Positions 13,538 to 14,617 of a stretch of 14,617 nucleotides of DNA are shown piece by piece. A program made the position numbers and the translations under genes. Source of the stretch: Dehalococcoidia bacterium (lineage in GTDB: Bacteria; Chloroflexota; Dehalococcoidia; SZUA-161); NCBI GenBank assembly GCA_014859215.1, contig JACUUS010000041.1:1-14617 (forward strand). Direction: 5' to 3'. Position 1 is the first letter of the stretch. Each line of letters begins with the position of its first letter. The notes under the pieces are model-generated. The model saw nothing but the letters and a program-made list of their open reading frames with translations, was not told the origin of the DNA and did not search any database.

Positions 13538-14014
13538 ATGATTCCCGAGGAAGCAAGACAATTCATCGGGAAGACGGCTGTCCCCATTGTACGGGAGGTA
13601 GAAAGAGGGGCCATCAGGAGGTATGCTGACGCCGTTGGCAATAATAATCCTCTTTATTGCGATGAGGAGTACGCCGCTGGTTCGCGCTACGGAGATATCA
13701 TAGCACCGCCCGGTTTCTTTGGGTGGCCCATCAAGCCGGCAAAGTCAACAACGGGGCTGCCGGAGATCGTGGGTGACCTTCAGGAAGCTCTGGCCAGGGG
13801 AGGCTTTCCCCGTATCCTGGACGGGGGTATTTCATACGAGTTCTTTTTGACTGTGAGAGCGGATGATATGCTAATCGCCAGCGTCAAGGTCAGTAACATA
13901 ACCGAGAAAGAGGGTAAGAGCGGAGCCATGATGGTCTGCCGGCTGGAGACGACCTTTTTGAACCAGAACGGGGACGAGGTGGCAAGAGCATATCAGACCT
14001 TCATAGCGCGTTAA
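13538..14014 (+). CDS. single hot-dog domain protein, MaoC N-terminal / FAS1-like dehydratase
   Basis: This 158-residue protein is a hot-dog domain of the MaoC N-terminal type, related to (R)-3-hydroxyacyl dehydratase HadA. Visible features are the RRYADAVGNNNPLY stretch (27-40), the IAPPGFFGWP loop and GGISYEFF (96-103 region). The catalytic DxNPxH motif of MaoC hydratases is degenerate: Asp becomes Asn35 and His becomes Tyr40. HadA-like proteins of this kind need a second, catalytic hot-dog partner, as in HadAB. Such a partner is not in the window and may lie beyond the right edge. The ATG at 13538 follows a perfect AAGGAGGT (13527-13534 region), 27 bases after the thiolase stop. In steroid side-chain gene sets, MaoC and DUF35 proteins work beside SCP2-type enzymes, which makes a similar complex conceivable here. 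Confidence 0.82.
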   Translation: MIPEEARQFIGKTAVPIVREVERGAIRRYADAVGNNNPLYCDEEYAAGSRYGDIIAPPGFFGWPIKPAKSTTGLPEIVGDLQEALARGGFPRILDGGISYEFFLTVRADDMLIASVKVSNITEKEGKSGAMMVCRLETTFLNQNGDEVARAYQTFIAR

Positions 14015-14025
14015 CGGATACAGGA

Positions 14026-14617
14026 ATGCGTCAAGTCCAAACCGTACTTGGCCCGATTGTGCCCGAAGAGCTTGGATTCACACTGATGCACGAACACCTT
14101 ATCTGCGGGCACCCCAGTAGTCTTGAACCGCTTCGGGCGAATGAGCTTGAAGATGTAGTTGAGCTTTGTGTGGACTCGCTGGAGGAAGCAAGGTCGTACG
14201 GTCTGGAAACCCTGGTTGATGCCACGCCCATTGACCTGGGCAGGGACGTAGAATTGCTAAGGCGCGTCTCCAGCAAAACAGGCGTGAATATCATAGCGGC
14301 GACCGGATTCTATATGGAAACGCCGGATTCCCCGTACAGGGAGAAATTGACGAGCCCTGAAGGATTCTACGAAATCTTGATGCGCGAAATCTCCATAGGA
14401 ATCGAGGGAACAGGTATCAAGGCTGGTGTCATAAAAGTAGGGACAGGGAACGGGTCTATATCTGAATATGAATCTAACATCCTCAAGGCAGCCGCCCGGG
14501 CGCAGAAGGAGACCGGCGTCCCTATAATTACACATACCGAGTCCGGCACGATGGGGCCTGAACAGGCCGACCTCCTCCTGTCAGAGGGAGCAGAACCGTC
14601 GCGTGTGGCAATCGGAC
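14026..14617 (+). CDS. phosphotriesterase-family amidohydrolase (lactonase-like), partial
   Basis: The first 197 codons of a phosphotriesterase-family TIM-barrel metalloenzyme are present; the frame is still open at the window edge. The N-terminal VLGPIVPEELGFTLMHEHL region carries the metal-binding His22 and His24. Lys137 in VIKVGTG is the expected carboxylated bridging Lys, and His170 in ITHTES is the third His ligand. The remaining His and Asp ligands would lie outside. Many family members are lactonases rather than organophosphate hydrolases. A lactonase that opens a gamma-lactone would give a 4-hydroxy acid, which would suit the 4-hydroxybutyryl-CoA dehydratase upstream; this is inference only. 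The ATG at 14026 is 11 bases after the hot-dog stop, with a weak GGA-rich ribosome site, so it belongs to the same operon. Confidence 0.85.
   Translation, partial: MRQVQTVLGPIVPEELGFTLMHEHLICGHPSSLEPLRANELEDVVELCVDSLEEARSYGLETLVDATPIDLGRDVELLRRVSSKTGVNIIAATGFYMETPDSPYREKLTSPEGFYEILMREISIGIEGTGIKAGVIKVGTGNGSISEYESNILKAAARAQKETGVPIITHTESGTMGPEQADLLLSEGAEPSRVAIG

Overview
The window looks like a catabolic island from an anaerobic, probably fatty-acid- or aromatic-degrading bacterium. Every recognisable gene encodes an enzyme of acyl-CoA chemistry or an accessory to it. Two of the enzyme types, a [4Fe-4S]/flavin 4-hydroxybutyryl-CoA dehydratase and a B12-dependent acyl-CoA mutase with separate large and small subunits, are typical of strict anaerobes. 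Strong Shine-Dalgarno sequences, sigma70-like promoters, tight gene packing and moderately high GC fit a Desulfobacterota-type or Dehalococcoidia-type (Chloroflexota) genome, but nothing here fixes the taxon. No rRNA, tRNA, CRISPR array or mobile element was seen.

Layout. (1) Positions 1-260 hold no convincing gene but a good promoter (67-95). It drives a rightward operon of an SDR dehydrogenase (261-1013), a 3-hydroxybutyryl-CoA dehydrogenase (1036-1899) and 4-hydroxybutyryl-CoA dehydratase (1931-3436). (2) A bidirectional hairpin terminator (3460-3491) separates this from a long leftward operon. In transcription order that operon holds CoA-transferase-like alpha and beta subunits (9066-7319), a crotonase lacking one catalytic Glu (7275-6511), the mutase large subunit (6492-4789), the mutase B12-binding subunit (4749-4345) and a complete crotonase (4310-3513). 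A near-consensus promoter lies at 9204-9176. (3) A leftward FAD-dependent CrtI-like oxidoreductase (10672-9224) has its own promoter, which is overlapped by a long palindrome, a probable operator. (4) A divergent rightward operon carries a Cys-less HMG-CoA-synthase-like/DUF35 fusion (10849-12291), an SCP2-type thiolase (12317-13510), a single hot-dog dehydratase-like protein (13538-14014) and a phosphotriesterase-family hydrolase that runs off the right edge (14026 onward).

How the genes may work together. Four products form a classical sequence: 4-hydroxybutyryl-CoA to crotonyl-CoA (dehydratase), to 3-hydroxybutyryl-CoA (complete crotonase), to acetoacetyl-CoA (dehydrogenase), to two acetyl-CoA (thiolase). 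Around this core sit enzymes from well-known folds whose diagnostic catalytic residues have changed: a B12 mutase with several altered active-site positions, a CoA-transferase without its Glu, a crotonase with one Glu, an HMG-CoA synthase without Cys or His, and a hot-dog protein without its Asp/His pair. My inference is a degradation pathway for an unusual branched, cyclic or hydroxylated acid. In it the mutase rearranges the carbon skeleton into something the 4-hydroxybutyryl-CoA/crotonyl-CoA route can finish. The substrate cannot be read from the sequence.
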